Of a DNA stretch of 64,000 nt, positions 1 through 10,716 are shown one piece after another. Numbering within the stretch: the first letter of the stretch is position 1; every line of letters begins with the position of its first letter. Below the pieces are notes generated by a model, which was not told the DNA's origin, searched no databases, and was given only the letters and a program-made list of their open reading frames with translations. The stretch covers positions 38,223,366-38,287,365 of the forward strand of contig CAIIXF020000001.1 in NCBI GenBank assembly GCA_903813345.2, given 5' to 3'. The DNA is from Owenia fusiformis (taxonomy: Eukaryota; Annelida; Polychaeta; Sabellida; Oweniidae). Position numbers and translations under genes: made by a program.

Positions 1-689
1 GAGATAATCTTCTTTCAAACCGATCATATTGCGACCGCAAAACAAAAAAATAAATATCGTGTTATCGTCACACGTGAGATCATATATGAGATGGTGAATG
101 AACAGTATTAGTGAAATTTAGTTACCATGTCAGTTGTTATAACCCATCGATCGTTTTCTGAGTTTTGTAGTCCATATTTAGGTGGTTAAGCTTGCATTTA
201 AAATCGAAACGAAAACGTGTAACGTATCGAGCGCTCTGATTAGTCTTATATCGTCTTCTTGCTTAAATAACCGTTCAACTTCAGTGTTTATGCTTAGACT
301 ACACCACAGCATGCATGTAATATACCATAGGTAGTTCTATAGCTGGTTTACTGATACATATTTTAAACAAACGAGTTTGGTAAGATATTTGGAGCTAAAA
401 CATGCATGTCATACATCATCTTCCTCAGATACAATCCTATATCCTAAACAACGGCGAGCATCACCAAAAACAGGCGTTTGATTTGATAAATACGATATGC
501 GTTACGCTTTAACACGCGTGTTTAAAGCGCATACAAACGCATGCCCGCACTACACATTCCTATTTTTGATTCTTGGGCTTTCCGTTAGTTTACGCCGTGA
601 AAAAACAGTGCAAGCTTAACATCTCTTAGATGATGTCCGTATTCTTAAAAATAACTCAAAGAAAGATCATAATATCTAAGACTTTTCAC
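1..689. other. Presumed intron 3 of the folate-receptor-like gene
   Basis: No Cys-rich minus-strand exon that would continue the gene was found here, so exon 4 probably lies left of the window. The stretch is AT-rich and no repeat was recognised. Confidence 0.4.
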
Positions 690-810
690 CTGTTGACATG
701 TTGAATCCGTAGTACCAGTTATCGGAGCAGGTGTGTTCCTCTTGACACGCGCTGTACCATAAATCACAAGTACTTTGACATATTGTTAGATTAACAAAGG
801 CATCCTTTTT
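690..810 (-). CDS. Folate-receptor-like gene, exon 3
   Basis: Starts after a TTTATTACAG acceptor and ends before GTGAAA, phase 1; reading on would meet TAG within four codons. It encodes KKDAFVNLTICQSTCDLWYS, then ACQEEHTCSDNW and YYGFNMST. The spacing of five Cys and two Trp matches the middle of the folate-receptor fold. A second N-glycosylation sequon (NLT) is present. Confidence 0.82.
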
Positions 811-3800
811 CTGTAATAAATTTAACAACTTGCAGGAATGTCCATTTCAAATAGCAAGCACAATAGTTTTCAATGTAACAACTTTTCGATGCAACAAATT
901 TTGCAACCGATTTAACTTAATTACAAGTAATATTTATTTAGAGTATTTTGAAAACAAACAAAATGTATATTAATGTAGCAATGGTAATTTAGAGATTAGA
1001 TTAGAGCAAGATCGATTTCTATTTGATTTCTAGCTTGCTGAGATAATGAGGTAGTATTTTTGCTCCGTATATTTAAAGAGGCTTTCGGAAACTCTTAATC
1101 TCTAAAGAATTATTAGCAGTAATATTGTTCATAAATACGACAGCATTGTACTTTTTAGGCAATTGGTAGATTGGGAGGTTTTTTTCTGCTTCAGTAAGCA
1201 ATGATTAATATATTTTGATAATGAATCATGATTTTCGGAACAAACCCAAAACGAGAGGGGGGTATTTCATCTTCTTTCAGAAAGAACCTGATATAAACAT
1301 ACCCCATAATGGCCCGTCTTAATCCAAGGACCAACATCGGGGGAACAAAGGTAAAAGCATAACTCTTCTTCAAACCTCTGGTTGCATATTGGTGTCAGCG
1401 TTTCCTTCTGAGGACAGTGCGCATAGCTGAGTGTAAGGTTCTGCCAATGATCCGAGACACCCGTTTTACAACATGATCGGCTGGCAAATGTGGAACACGG
1501 ACCGCCCTGAAATGAAATAACTTCGCAATCAAGTTTGCAACACAGGATGCAATCAGAAAAGAAACATCATCGTTAAAAGAGGGGGAAAACCATTTAGGCT
1601 CTTGTTAAAAGTCATGCAGTGGGTATTTGCAAAAAAGGTCGGAGTAAAATCTCTAACGTTGAAGAATTCTCTTACAAATCAACATAACCTCATGGAAAAT
1701 AAGGGGAATTCTCCTTGAAAATCGATGAAGGAGTCTGACGTCAGGCCCGTAAGACACTTTTCTCCAAGGGGGGTGCGGTTTTTACTAAAGAGAATATAAA
1801 ATTGTCAATTTTTTTCCGCGTAAATCAAATCGCATAGGTCAGAGGGGGGGGGGGGGGGGGGGGTCGGTTACTCCCTATATCCGTTTGGCATTAACAAATG
1901 CAACTTCAAAACGTTCCAATTGTTTTGTGGGGGTGTGAGGAGTGATCCACTCCCCCTAGAAAATTTTACAATTTTAAGATGCTGTTTGGTGCATTCTGGG
2001 CACTTTCAAAGTGTATGAGTCTACAAGAAAAATGTGATTTTTTCAAATTCTTTTGGGGGTGTCAAAAAGGATGAGAGGGTGAAGTGGGGTGGGGTGCCAG
2101 AGGGGAAGCAAGTGTTTGTCCCCCAGAAACATTGACCATATCAAGGTGCTATTTGATGATGTCTGGGCACTTAAAAAATGTCTGAGACGATACATGAAAT
2201 TCAGAATATTTTTTTTGTTTTGTGGGCGATGTGAGGGGTGACTCACAATTTTACAATTTAAATTTACAATTTAAAGATGATATAAGGTGCTTCTGGGCAC
2301 TTTTAAAGTGTATTAGTCAATAATAACATTGAAAAACAATCATAATTTTTTTTCAAATTTTGGGGGTGTCAAAGGTGAGGGAGGGGTGCCAGAGGGGGAG
2401 GTGGGGTTGGGGTGCCAGAGGGGGAGCAAGTGTTTGTCCCCCATAACTGTCCCCCAGAAACATTTACAACATCAAGGTGCTAATCGATGAAGTCTGGGCA
2501 CTTTAAAAGTGTCTGTGCCTTAAAGTGCCTATTTCCCAAGAAAATTTTACAATTTTAAGATGCTATTTGGTGCTTTCTGGACTAAGAGTCAATAAAAAAT
2601 TTGAAAAATCTTAATTTCTTTTTCAATTTTTTTTTTTTGGGGGGGGGGGTGTCAAGGGGGGTGCCAGAGGGGGAGGTGGAGTGGGGATGCCAGAGGGTGA
2701 GTAAGTGTTAGTCTCCCAGAATCATTAACTATATCAAGGAGCTATTTGATGATGTCTGGGCAATTTAAAAGTGTCTGAGACAATACATAAAACAAATTCA
2801 GAGTTTTTCCATTGTTTTGTTTGGGGTGTGAGGGGTGGCCCTCTCCCCCTAGAAATTTTTTCAATTTTAAGACGCTATTTGGTGCTTTCTGGGCACTTAT
2901 GAGTCAATTAAAGAATTTGAGAAAATCACATCTTTTATCCAATTTTTTTTTTGGGGGGGGGGAGTCGAGGGGGGGGGGGCACCAGAGGGGGAGGTGGTGT
3001 GGCGATGCAAGTGCAAGATGCAAGAGGGGGAGCAAGTATTAGTCCCCTAGAAACACTAACTGTATCAAGGAGCTATTTGATGATGTCTGTGCACTTTAAA
3101 AGTGTCTGAGACAAAACACCAAAATAAATTTAGAACTTTTCCATTGTTTCGTGGGGGGGGGGGGTGTGAGGGGTGGCCAATACCCCTAGAAAATTTCACA
3201 ATTTTAAGATGCTATTTGGTGCTTTCTGGTTACTTTCAAAGTGTATGAGTCAATGAAAAAAAATTACAAAAAAAAAATATATTTTTCAAAAAAAAAATTT
3301 TTCCAAATTTTTTTTTTTAATTTTTTTTTTGGGGTGTGCCAAAGGGGGGTGCGGTCGCACCCATCTCACCCCCCCATCTGACGGCCCTGGACGTTCAAAT
3401 ATCGGAAACTTCTTATAGATGGTCAGGGTATTGACTTGAAATATGCATAGGTATGAGGAATTTCTTCCCATTGAAATCGGGAGTGTATGGAAAAATACAG
3501 GGTGTCCCAACAATGTACCAAAATGAAACGGAAATCACTCCTTTTCCAACTTTTCACATAATGAAGAGAACTTATTTCAGTGTACAGTTAAATTAAAAGT
3601 TTGTAAATAACGTACAGATGAATACGACATTTTAGATGACACACTTTAAATGAACCCCCGTCACGATTGCTGTAGAGGTGAATGCAATTGCAAACATGGG
3701 AAAATGGGTGATGATTGAACAACCCTTTCTCTCCAACTAAATAGAAACTTAGAGTTATCCCATGTTTGTCGATTTTTTTTCGAATTCTGATCTTTTCTGA

Positions 3801-6800
3801 TTACCAAATTGTTCCAGGCAGTCCGACGAGCAAATAAGAGTATTCCTTCATCACTTGCATTTATTCCATGTTTGTCTAGCTCGGTACAATTTTTGGGACA
3901 GCCTTCAAACGACAGTATTTTAGCGTCTTTATTTAAGTTTTATGTTTCGGCTATTTCATATTTTTGTTCGATTTTGTAATGATATTTCAAATAAGCAACT
4001 GTTCGACATTGACTGTCGAATTCATTTGTGCTGTTACAATTCAGCAAATTTGAAATAACAAATCCAATACACTACACTAATGGGGCAGTGACTTAAGGCG
4101 AAATGTTAAATTTTTAGCATAATCCAGCAATGAGAGTGATGAAATAGTAAAATTAAACAATTAAAACCACGAGAAAATGGCTGATTTTATACATTTACAA
4201 TAAGCAAAACTGATGAAGAATGTGTAAAACCATCAATTTCATGCATCATCACATGGCATCGTTTATCACATCAAAGAATGTGTTCGACCACTTAATTTCT
4301 ATGCAGATCGAATGAGAAATGTTTGTTGTTACTATTTTAAAGTTTAATGAATGATATTTGATCATCAAATGACATAATTTCTTGGATAAAAAACATACGT
4401 TTTCGAATTACCTATCTTCGGCCATTTATCTGGTAATTACGTATCGCAAACCTTGTAACTTTAGGTAAAATATCGCTTAGTGTAATAACAAACTACGTAG
4501 GTATAGGTAAATGGGTTATTTACGCTAATCTTAAACTCCCTATTTACGCTAATCTTAAACTCCCTAATATATCATTTGACGAGTGGGGGAATTTGAGTGT
4601 GATTCAACATACCAGGCCATATATGATAAGACACACAAAGGGCAAATAATATACGCAATCTTATACAAAAATATAAAAATATAAACGCATTGTACATCGA
4701 ATATGTGTAGTTATACTGGATGAGCGTAGTGTAAAAGTGGTTTTGAAAAGTAGCAAATTTCACTTCATGTAGGTAATTTGTGGTTTATTATTCTACATTG
4801 ATTCTGAAAACATTGGTGTCTAGATTTTCAGCGATTCGGAAATATTCAGATTTATACCCCCCTTGTGTAATTTTAAGGGGGGGGGGGTACTAGGAAAGTC
4901 ATATATAATTCCTAGAATATAGAGCCAATCATCTTGAGTTTTACAGGTAATCATGTACTTATCATGTCCTACCATTATGACAAGTTTCATTAAAGTTGAT
5001 CAACTGGTTGCTATGGAAATGAAGATCATATGTTAAAAAAGTACACATTTTCGTCAAAATGTAAGACACCCCATGGGACGAAACACATATTATTTTCATG
5101 AAATTGGGAGGAATCACCATGAATCCATTTTAGAAAACTTATTCAGAGTATGTTTGATAATATTAAATCAACTGCTGTTTTATCTTATCCAAACAGTGGA
5201 ATCTATTGCTCATGATTATATGGCAATGCAAATAAATTTAGAAAGGGGACGTGGCACTTTTCCAAAGAATTCTTTATTTGTGTTCAACTTTTTGAAGAAA
5301 ATAGATAACCATTTGTCCTGAAACTAACAGATATTATTCACATGATTATGTTTGACTATCATGAAAAGTTTCATCAGTGTTGGATTACTGGTTACTATGG
5401 TATGCAGATTTATACCCCATTGGTATTATCTTAAGGGGGTACAATGAAAGCCATCTATAATTCCTAGAATATACAGCCAATCATCTTGATATTTACGGAT
5501 AATCATCCGTCTACATGTCCTACCAGTATGACAAGTGCCATCAATGTTGGTAATTTGGTTGCTATGGTAACAGAAATCATTTGCTAAAAGAGTACACATT
5601 TTCGTAAAAATCTAAGACTCATGCAACCTTTGACATTAAGCACATAATATGTTCATCATTTTGGGAGAAATAAGCATGAAAACATTTCATAAAACTTATC
5701 ACATCTCATCAATCACAACAGTGGACGTTTTATTGCCATCACTGGTCATCAACGGACATGTTTTACACTCAGAGTAATAGACCTTTTTTACTTTAACTGA
5801 CTTCGACAACAGAGTCCCGATACCGACTTGATTACTGTAAATCGATACAATAATTGCATATTTTCAAAATTTATTTTTGAGCATAAACTCAATACTTTCA
5901 CCGAAATAGAGATATAATTACGATATAATTTACTATATGAAAATGACTGTAAACCCGTAATTTATCTTGATTTTATTTTACTTTCACCGATATAGAGATA
6001 CGAGTACCGACAAATGATATCGAATCCCGACAAGTTTCTATTTGCAATATTAATTTTAGTGATTTATTTACAACCTCATCCTTTTGCCAAGAACACACAC
6101 AATTGACAGTCCTCAGGAAATTCCATTTCATAATTGGGCCCCATATCGTCCATAAGTGCAAATGTTTGTGCGTCATTCATGTGTCCAAGAAAGCCATTGT
6201 GTACACAGCGAAGGGTTTTGTTACAATCCATAATTAACTGAGTGTGTAGGCAGTGAAAGCCTCGATTGCCAGAATAAAAAAATGTTCTTGTGACTCTACC
6301 AATGGCCTTTATATCTCATGAGAAGTACCATCTATTGCCCCAACCGCAAATTCAAGTTCTTCCCAGGTGCCCCGCAAATCATTCCTTTCGTTTAATGTTG
6401 GCAGCTGATTACTATAACAATGGTTCCAGAGAGCAACTACAAACTCGCCTTTCAACTAAACTCGGAAAATTGATGTCTGGAAAAGAGGTCAAACAAGACA
6501 AAGATATTCTTGGCGAACTTGAAGTTATTAAATCAATGGAGATGCCCAAAATATTAAAATACATTGGATATGATTCACATAATAACAATAATCAAAAAGA
6601 GTTTATTCAAATAATTTAATGTTCATCCTCAAAAATAAATTTTGAAAATGTGCAATTACTGTATCAATTTACAGTAATCAAGTCGGTATCGGGACTCTGT
6701 TGTCGAAGTCGGTGAAAGTAAAAAAGGTCTATTACATGCTCTTGTTCTCAAGTTTTTTTTTATGTCTGCTGGTTTTTTCAACTGTTCTTTGTTTTTAGAA

Positions 6801-8689
6801 TTCATTAAGAAGCATTTCCAGTATTTTTAATTGGGTGTAATAGTTGTATATATCTCTTAGTTTGTTTATTACAAGTGACGTGGCAACTTGTTGATGGCAA
6901 AATAGAGCCAAATTGGCCAGACCAACCCATTCCACCTGGTGATCTCATAGACATATAGTCACATAAAGATTGCAGCGGATGCTTTAACAGAATTAAGTAG
7001 ACATTGAAAGATCTTTTAATGAGGATTTTGAGGCAAATGATATAAAAGATGACTAAGTGAGATCAGCTAATAATTTACTAATGTCCCTACGCATAATGTG
7101 ACAGCCGTATTCTGCATAGTTTTATTATAATAAGCAAATACAATGCAGCAAATGGCCCAGATGAAATATCTATTGATTAAATATTATCAGACATACTCAA
7201 AATAGCTTTTCTAAAATGTTTTCATGCTAATTCCTCCCAATTTGATGAAAATTTTCAATGTCTTATGGTGTGTCTTAAAATTTTACGAAATATGTACTTT
7301 TTTAACAAATGGATTTCTACCCACATTTGACCCATATTGATAAAACATGTCATAATGGCAGGACATGATAAGTCATGTAAGTAGTAGATTGTCTGTAAAT
7401 ATCATAATGATTGTTTTGATTATCAAGGAATTATATAATGGCTTTCATAGTACGCCCTAATGTGTACTTTTTAACAAATGATTTCTGTTACCATAGCAAC
7501 CATTTGCCCTGCATTTATGAAATTTGTCATAGTGAAAGAACATGGTGAGTATATACTTATCTGTCAATAACAATATGATTGGTTAGATATTCTAGGAATT
7601 ATATATGACTTTCATAGTACCTCCCTTAATGTGTACTTTTGAAAAAATGATTTTTGTTGCTGTAGCAACCAATTGTTACACATTGATGAAAATTATCATG
7701 GTTGTAAGACATGATAAGTAGATGATTACCTGTAAATATCAAGATGATTGGCTGTATATTCTAGGAATTATAGATGGCTTTCATTGTACCCCCCTTAAAA
7801 TAATACCAATGGGGTATAAATCTGCATACCATAGTAACCGGTAATCCAACACTGATGAAACTTTCCATGATAGTCAAACATAATCATGTGAATAATATCT
7901 GTGAATATCAGGACAAATGGTTATTTATTTTCTTCAAAAAGTTGAACACAAATGAAGAATCTTTTGGAAAAGTGCCACGTCCCCTTTCTAAATTTATTTG
8001 CATTGCCATATAATCATGAGCAATAGATTCCACTGTGTGGATAAGATAAAACAGCAGTTGATTTAATATTATCAAACATACTCTGAATAAGTTTTCTAAA
8101 ATGTTTTCATGGTGATTCCTCCCAATTTCATGAACATAATATGTGTTTTGTCTCATGGGGTGTCTTACATTTTGACGAAAATGTGTACTTTTTTAACATA
8201 TGATCTCCGTTTCCATAAAACTAGTTGACTAACTTTGATCAAACTTATGACTCTTGTAGGACATGATAAGTAGATGATTACCTGGAAATATCGAGATGAT
8301 TGGTTGTAAATTCTAGGAATTTTACATGGCTTTCCTAGTACCCCCCTCAAAATCAAACTAGGGGGGGGTATAAATCTGAATATTTCCAAAACGCTGAAAA
8401 ACTAGACACCAATATTTTCAGAATCAATGTAGAATCATAAACCACAAATTACCAACATAAGGAGAAATTTGCTACTTTTCAAAACCACTTTTACACCATG
8501 CTCATCCAGTATTACCTTTAATCCTGGTTCGGGGCTTGGTACTGCTTTGGCATATTTGGCATACCGTTCTTCCATCTCCATACATGTATTGAGGATGTCA
8601 TCCTCGTTTGTGTCACCCGTCACGCCCAGACATTGACCCACCATGTATAGCATGTATAGCATCACACAAAATGCTATTTTGACAGGCAT
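690..8689 (-). CDS. Folate-receptor-family protein gene, 5' half (three exons, partial)
   Basis: Three minus-strand exons, 8516-8689, 1303-1506 and 690-810, join in one frame (introns of phase 0, 0 and 1) and give about 166 residues. Seen: a signal peptide, then a Cys-rich domain with the CSPDVGPW motif (family form CSPNLGPW) and the later CDLWYSAC...CSDNWYYGFN stretch. These appear in the same order as in vertebrate folate receptors, retbindin and riboflavin-binding protein. Known: the family binds folate or a related ligand outside the cell, often on a GPI anchor. Inferred: a secreted or membrane-anchored vitamin-binding protein. The C-terminal part (final Cys and any GPI signal) must lie beyond position 1. 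No stop or frameshift was seen in the three exons, so the gene looks intact. Intron 1 is 7 kb and full of repeats. The ligand and the exact paralogue are not determined. Confidence 0.82.
1303..1506 (-). CDS. Folate-receptor-like gene, exon 2 (Cys-rich core)
   Basis: 68 codons, bounded by a TTTCATTTCAG acceptor and a GTATGT donor, both phase 0. It encodes GGPCSTFASRSCCKTG, then DHWQNLTLSYAHCP, then an EEELCFYLCSPDVGPW block. The paired Cys and the CSPxxGPW motif are the clearest family signature in the window. An NLT sequon is a possible glycosylation site. Confidence 0.85.
1735..3395. repeat. G-rich tandem array, ~300-bp period, in intron 1
   Basis: About five diverged units. Each has CAATTTTAAGATGCTATTTG (near 1970, 2550, 2855 and 3200; a variant near 2265), a TTTCTGGGCACTTT segment, a G-run with GTGCCAGAGGGGGAG, and AGTGTTTGTCCCCCAGAA. 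It is flanked by GTCAGGCCCG on the left and ACGGCCCTGG on the right. Homopolymer G tracts reach about 18 bases. ORFs across it are by-products of the repeat. Confidence 0.8.
3396..4712. other. Intron 1 sequence with no recognised feature
   Basis: AT-rich DNA with short internal duplications (for example CCCTATTTACGCTAATCTTAAA near 4530-4560). I see no exon-like segment or mobile element on either strand. Confidence 0.35.
5779..6730 (-). mobile_element. TIR DNA transposon, ISL2EU/Harbinger-like, nested
   Basis: The terminal inverted repeats are about 105 bp (5779-5883 and 6626-6730), begin AGACCTTTTTTACTTT and differ at only about six positions. Both ends are flanked by AT, consistent with an AT target duplication. 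Between them lies a broken DDE transposase on the minus strand. The ends have stayed more alike than the coding part. Confidence 0.72.
6076..6374 (-). pseudogene. Broken DDE_Tnp_4-type transposase fragment
   Basis: Read on the minus strand, 6374 onward gives TWEELEFAVGAIDGTSHEI then a stop. After a frame change, FYSGNRGFHCLHTQLIMD, GFLGHMNDAQTFALMDDMGP and FPEDCQLCVFLAKG follow, then a stop at 6076. AIDGT with the first catalytic Asp, the FHCxHTQ block and GFxGHxNDAQ are typical of Harbinger/ISL2EU nucleases. The N-terminal region and the last acidic residue are not readable. A plus-strand 109-codon ORF over 6290-6619 is a shadow of this gene. Confidence 0.72.
7200..7790. repeat. Tandem ~170-bp units in the foldback element
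   Basis: AGGAATTATATA followed by GCTTTCATAGTAC and a CCCCTTAATGTGTACTTTT block recurs near 7430, 7590 and 7765, with further copies in both arms (near 4910, 5460 and 8310). The units contain ACCATAGCAACCA and a stretch like CATGATAAGTAGATGATTAC. They explain why the arms look internally repetitive. Confidence 0.6.
8516..8689 (-). CDS. Folate-receptor-like gene, exon 1 (signal peptide)
   Basis: Begins MPVKIAFCVMLYMLYMVGQ, a basic start followed by a hydrophobic core, with likely cleavage after QCLG near residue 22. It continues with an acidic stretch and LNTCMEMEERY, which matches the first conserved Cys-Met block of folate receptors. The exon is 58 codons and ends AAG before a GTAATA donor at 8515-8514, phase 0. 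Reading past the donor enters a repeat arm, which supports splicing here. An untranslated exon farther upstream cannot be excluded. Confidence 0.78.
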
Positions 8690-9160
8690 TCTCTTTGGAG
8701 CTGGAGAAGTATCAATCCTTTTGAATCAACGCTACAGTCCGAATGGGATTATTCTAAGGAAATGACAGATTTTATTATAATACACTCCCCTCCAAAAGTT
8801 ATAAACCCCTCTCTAGAAACCCTTTTAAAGCCACTTTATTTTGGATTTTATTTGCATAACCTGCGATATAACTATCAAGTCTGAATAACTTTAACTAGTC
8901 TGTTACACAAGTTGACATCATTTCAAATACTTCTCCTTTTCCATCGATGATGATTTTTTCTCAATGAAATAATTATCTATTCATCCAATCCGAAAGATTT
9001 ATAGATTTCTTCAGAATCAAGAATCAAGTCAGAAGAGCCAAATCTTTTGACAAGAAATCTATGAAATACCCGAGGAGGCGAAACTGGTTTTCAAAAATGA
9101 CTCTCAGGCTTTTTGTTGTTCACAAAGCAATCCGGTAAAGTGAGAGACTTTTTGTATATT
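8690..9160. repeat. Upstream of exon 1, then one arm of a TACACTCCCCTCC element
   Basis: 8690-8784 lies directly upstream of the folate-receptor-like start codon and would hold its 5' leader or promoter; no TATA box was recognised. From 8785 the sequence TACACTCCCCTCCAAAAGTT and the following TTTGCATAACCTGCGATATAACT resemble the ends of the palindromic elements at 36885 and 50086. No matching right arm is seen, so this is a diverged or truncated relative. Confidence 0.5.
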
Positions 9161-9693
9161 TTACAGAATATAATATATATATTCCTAGTCTTGTTAACGT
9201 TAGTTACCGTCCAACTCATTGGTTCTACATGAAAATTATGATTTTCAAAAATTCATTTATCATTAGTTTCGATATATTCTTGATTTTCAAACACAAAATC
9301 CTGGCATTTGAAAAAATTACATAAAATAAGGCCACGTCCAAAATTGAGTTGATACATTATCAAACTCTAAAAACGGTAATATGTAATGTCAACCAGGTAG
9401 GGGTGTACCCAGCAAATGTCAAAGTGGGAGGGACGAATTTTTGGGTTTGCATCAATGCGACTAAAGCGATCCCCAAAAGGGGGGGGGTTGCGGGGGTTCA
9501 CCCCAAGAAATCATTTAAAATTAACATTGTATATGGTGCATTTCAAGCATTTCAGACTACGATTTGTTAATTTTTTTCAACAAAATTACAGAATTGCCTT
9601 TTTCATTTTTTGTTGGGGGGGGGGGCGTAGCATCCCGCCCCCTGGCTAGGTTAATGTCAACCCTTGTAAGTCACCTGGTTGGAAAACTGTAAC
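9161..9693. other. Intergenic stretch with a G-rich MITE-like piece
   Basis: The part at 9390-9650 has GGGTGTACCCAGCAAATGTC, then a G-run with GGGGTTCACCCC, and ends with GGGGGCGTAGCATCCCGCCCC. This resembles the G/C-run family seen at 17044, 23945 and 32455. No coding exon was recognised. Confidence 0.4.
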
Positions 9694-10080
9694 TAACACC
9701 CCAGTCACATTTCCTACGGCGACCGTGCGGTCTATCATTTCCGCGGTCAGTAACATTTCATTTATGCGGTCCCCGTAAAAATCAACAGGCCGTTGCCAGA
9801 ACGCAAAAAGGTCCAACGGTGGCCGCACGTCGGGTTTGCCTTTGACTTGCGTCTGCTGTAGGGTTTGATGGGTAATGTACCTTTGGAAACAGTTTTTATG
9901 TCAGTTTTATGTCATATTTTTGCTGTAAGGTTTGATGTAAGGTAACTGATACCACAGCAACTTATATTTCACTTGCACTTTTTATTCGATCTAACACTAC
10001 AAACACTGTGGCTAGTCGATCTATGTGGATGCAGTCATTTATATGCAATGTATCGTGGGTGCTCGCGTACATTATAGGGA
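9694..10080. repeat. CACCCCAGTCACATTT-family MITE piece
   Basis: Starts TAACACCCCAGTCACATTTC followed by CTACGGCGACCGTGCGGTC, shared with 14978, 35200 and 63880. At 9990-10075, GTGGCTAGTCGATCTATGTG and GGGTGCTCGCG are found again in inverted orientation at 14857-14925. No matching right terminus is present close by. Confidence 0.6.
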
Positions 10081-10670
10081 ATGGGATCATTGCAAAAATA
10101 TGACAGCAAATCGAGGTAAGTGATCTCAGAGTTTCTACTTAACAATTGTGACTTGAAATCATGCATATCTATTCAATATGCATAGTATGACAATGTGTGA
10201 AAGTTTCAGCACCATATTCCTGTTAAAGGGAAGATATTTGAAAAACATTTCGTAAACGTCAACATATATGTATAAAATGGATGCCACTATGTATCATTTG
10301 GATTCAGAACGGTAACAAATGGATGCTATAATAAATTATACTTCTATCATGATGATTTATTTATTGATGGACAACTGGCCAGATTTTCTTTGTATCCATT
10401 GTTTGGATAAACATTCCTTATTCAGTAAAGTAATTAGCCACACCATTACAAGACAACCTCATGAAGAATTGAAAATACTATATATAAACCCATCAACTGG
10501 AAAATGCCATTACAGATGAAAAACTATGGATTTATCCCTAATACTGTTAATTAGAAAAACGGGTCCATAACATGTCATGTAATGATGACAATGAAAATGT
10601 TGAAATTATGTACGCCAATGAAGTGAATTCAGAGCCAAAGACCCATCAGCCCACTGGAATACCCACAAAT
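10081..10670. other. Intergenic, no recognised gene
   Basis: AT-rich DNA between the MITE piece and the 9-bp target duplication of the next transposon. A 66-codon ORF at 10319 has no recognisable family. Confidence 0.3.
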
Positions 10671-10716
10671 CAAGTTTCATAGCCTTGCCCAAGTCGGTCT
10701 CTTTTACTTATCTTGA

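Larger units (their letters stand above)
4713..8512. mobile_element. Long inverted-repeat (foldback) element in intron 1
   Basis: The outer ends are ATACTGGATGAGCGT on the left and its near reverse complement on the right. The left arm (4713 to about 5605) pairs with the right arm (about 7640 to 8512). Both arms hold the same AAAAAGTACACATTTTCGTC block and matching 82-codon ORFs (5073-5321 plus, 7908-8156 minus) that differ at only a few residues. The central part holds further tandem units and a nested transposon (5779-6730). No transposase of its own is visible, so the class is unknown. The right end stops three bases inside the intron, next to the exon 1 splice donor. Confidence 0.72.

Noticed and set aside
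1191-1373. 60-codon minus-strand ORF over the exon 2 region
   Set aside because: It is in a different frame from the folate-receptor exon, which has conserved Cys motifs and splice sites.
5073-5321. Two matching 82-codon ORFs (5073-5321 plus and 7908-8156 minus) as a conserved protein family
   Set aside because: They are the two arms of one inverted repeat, so the similarity reflects duplication; no domain and low-complexity composition.
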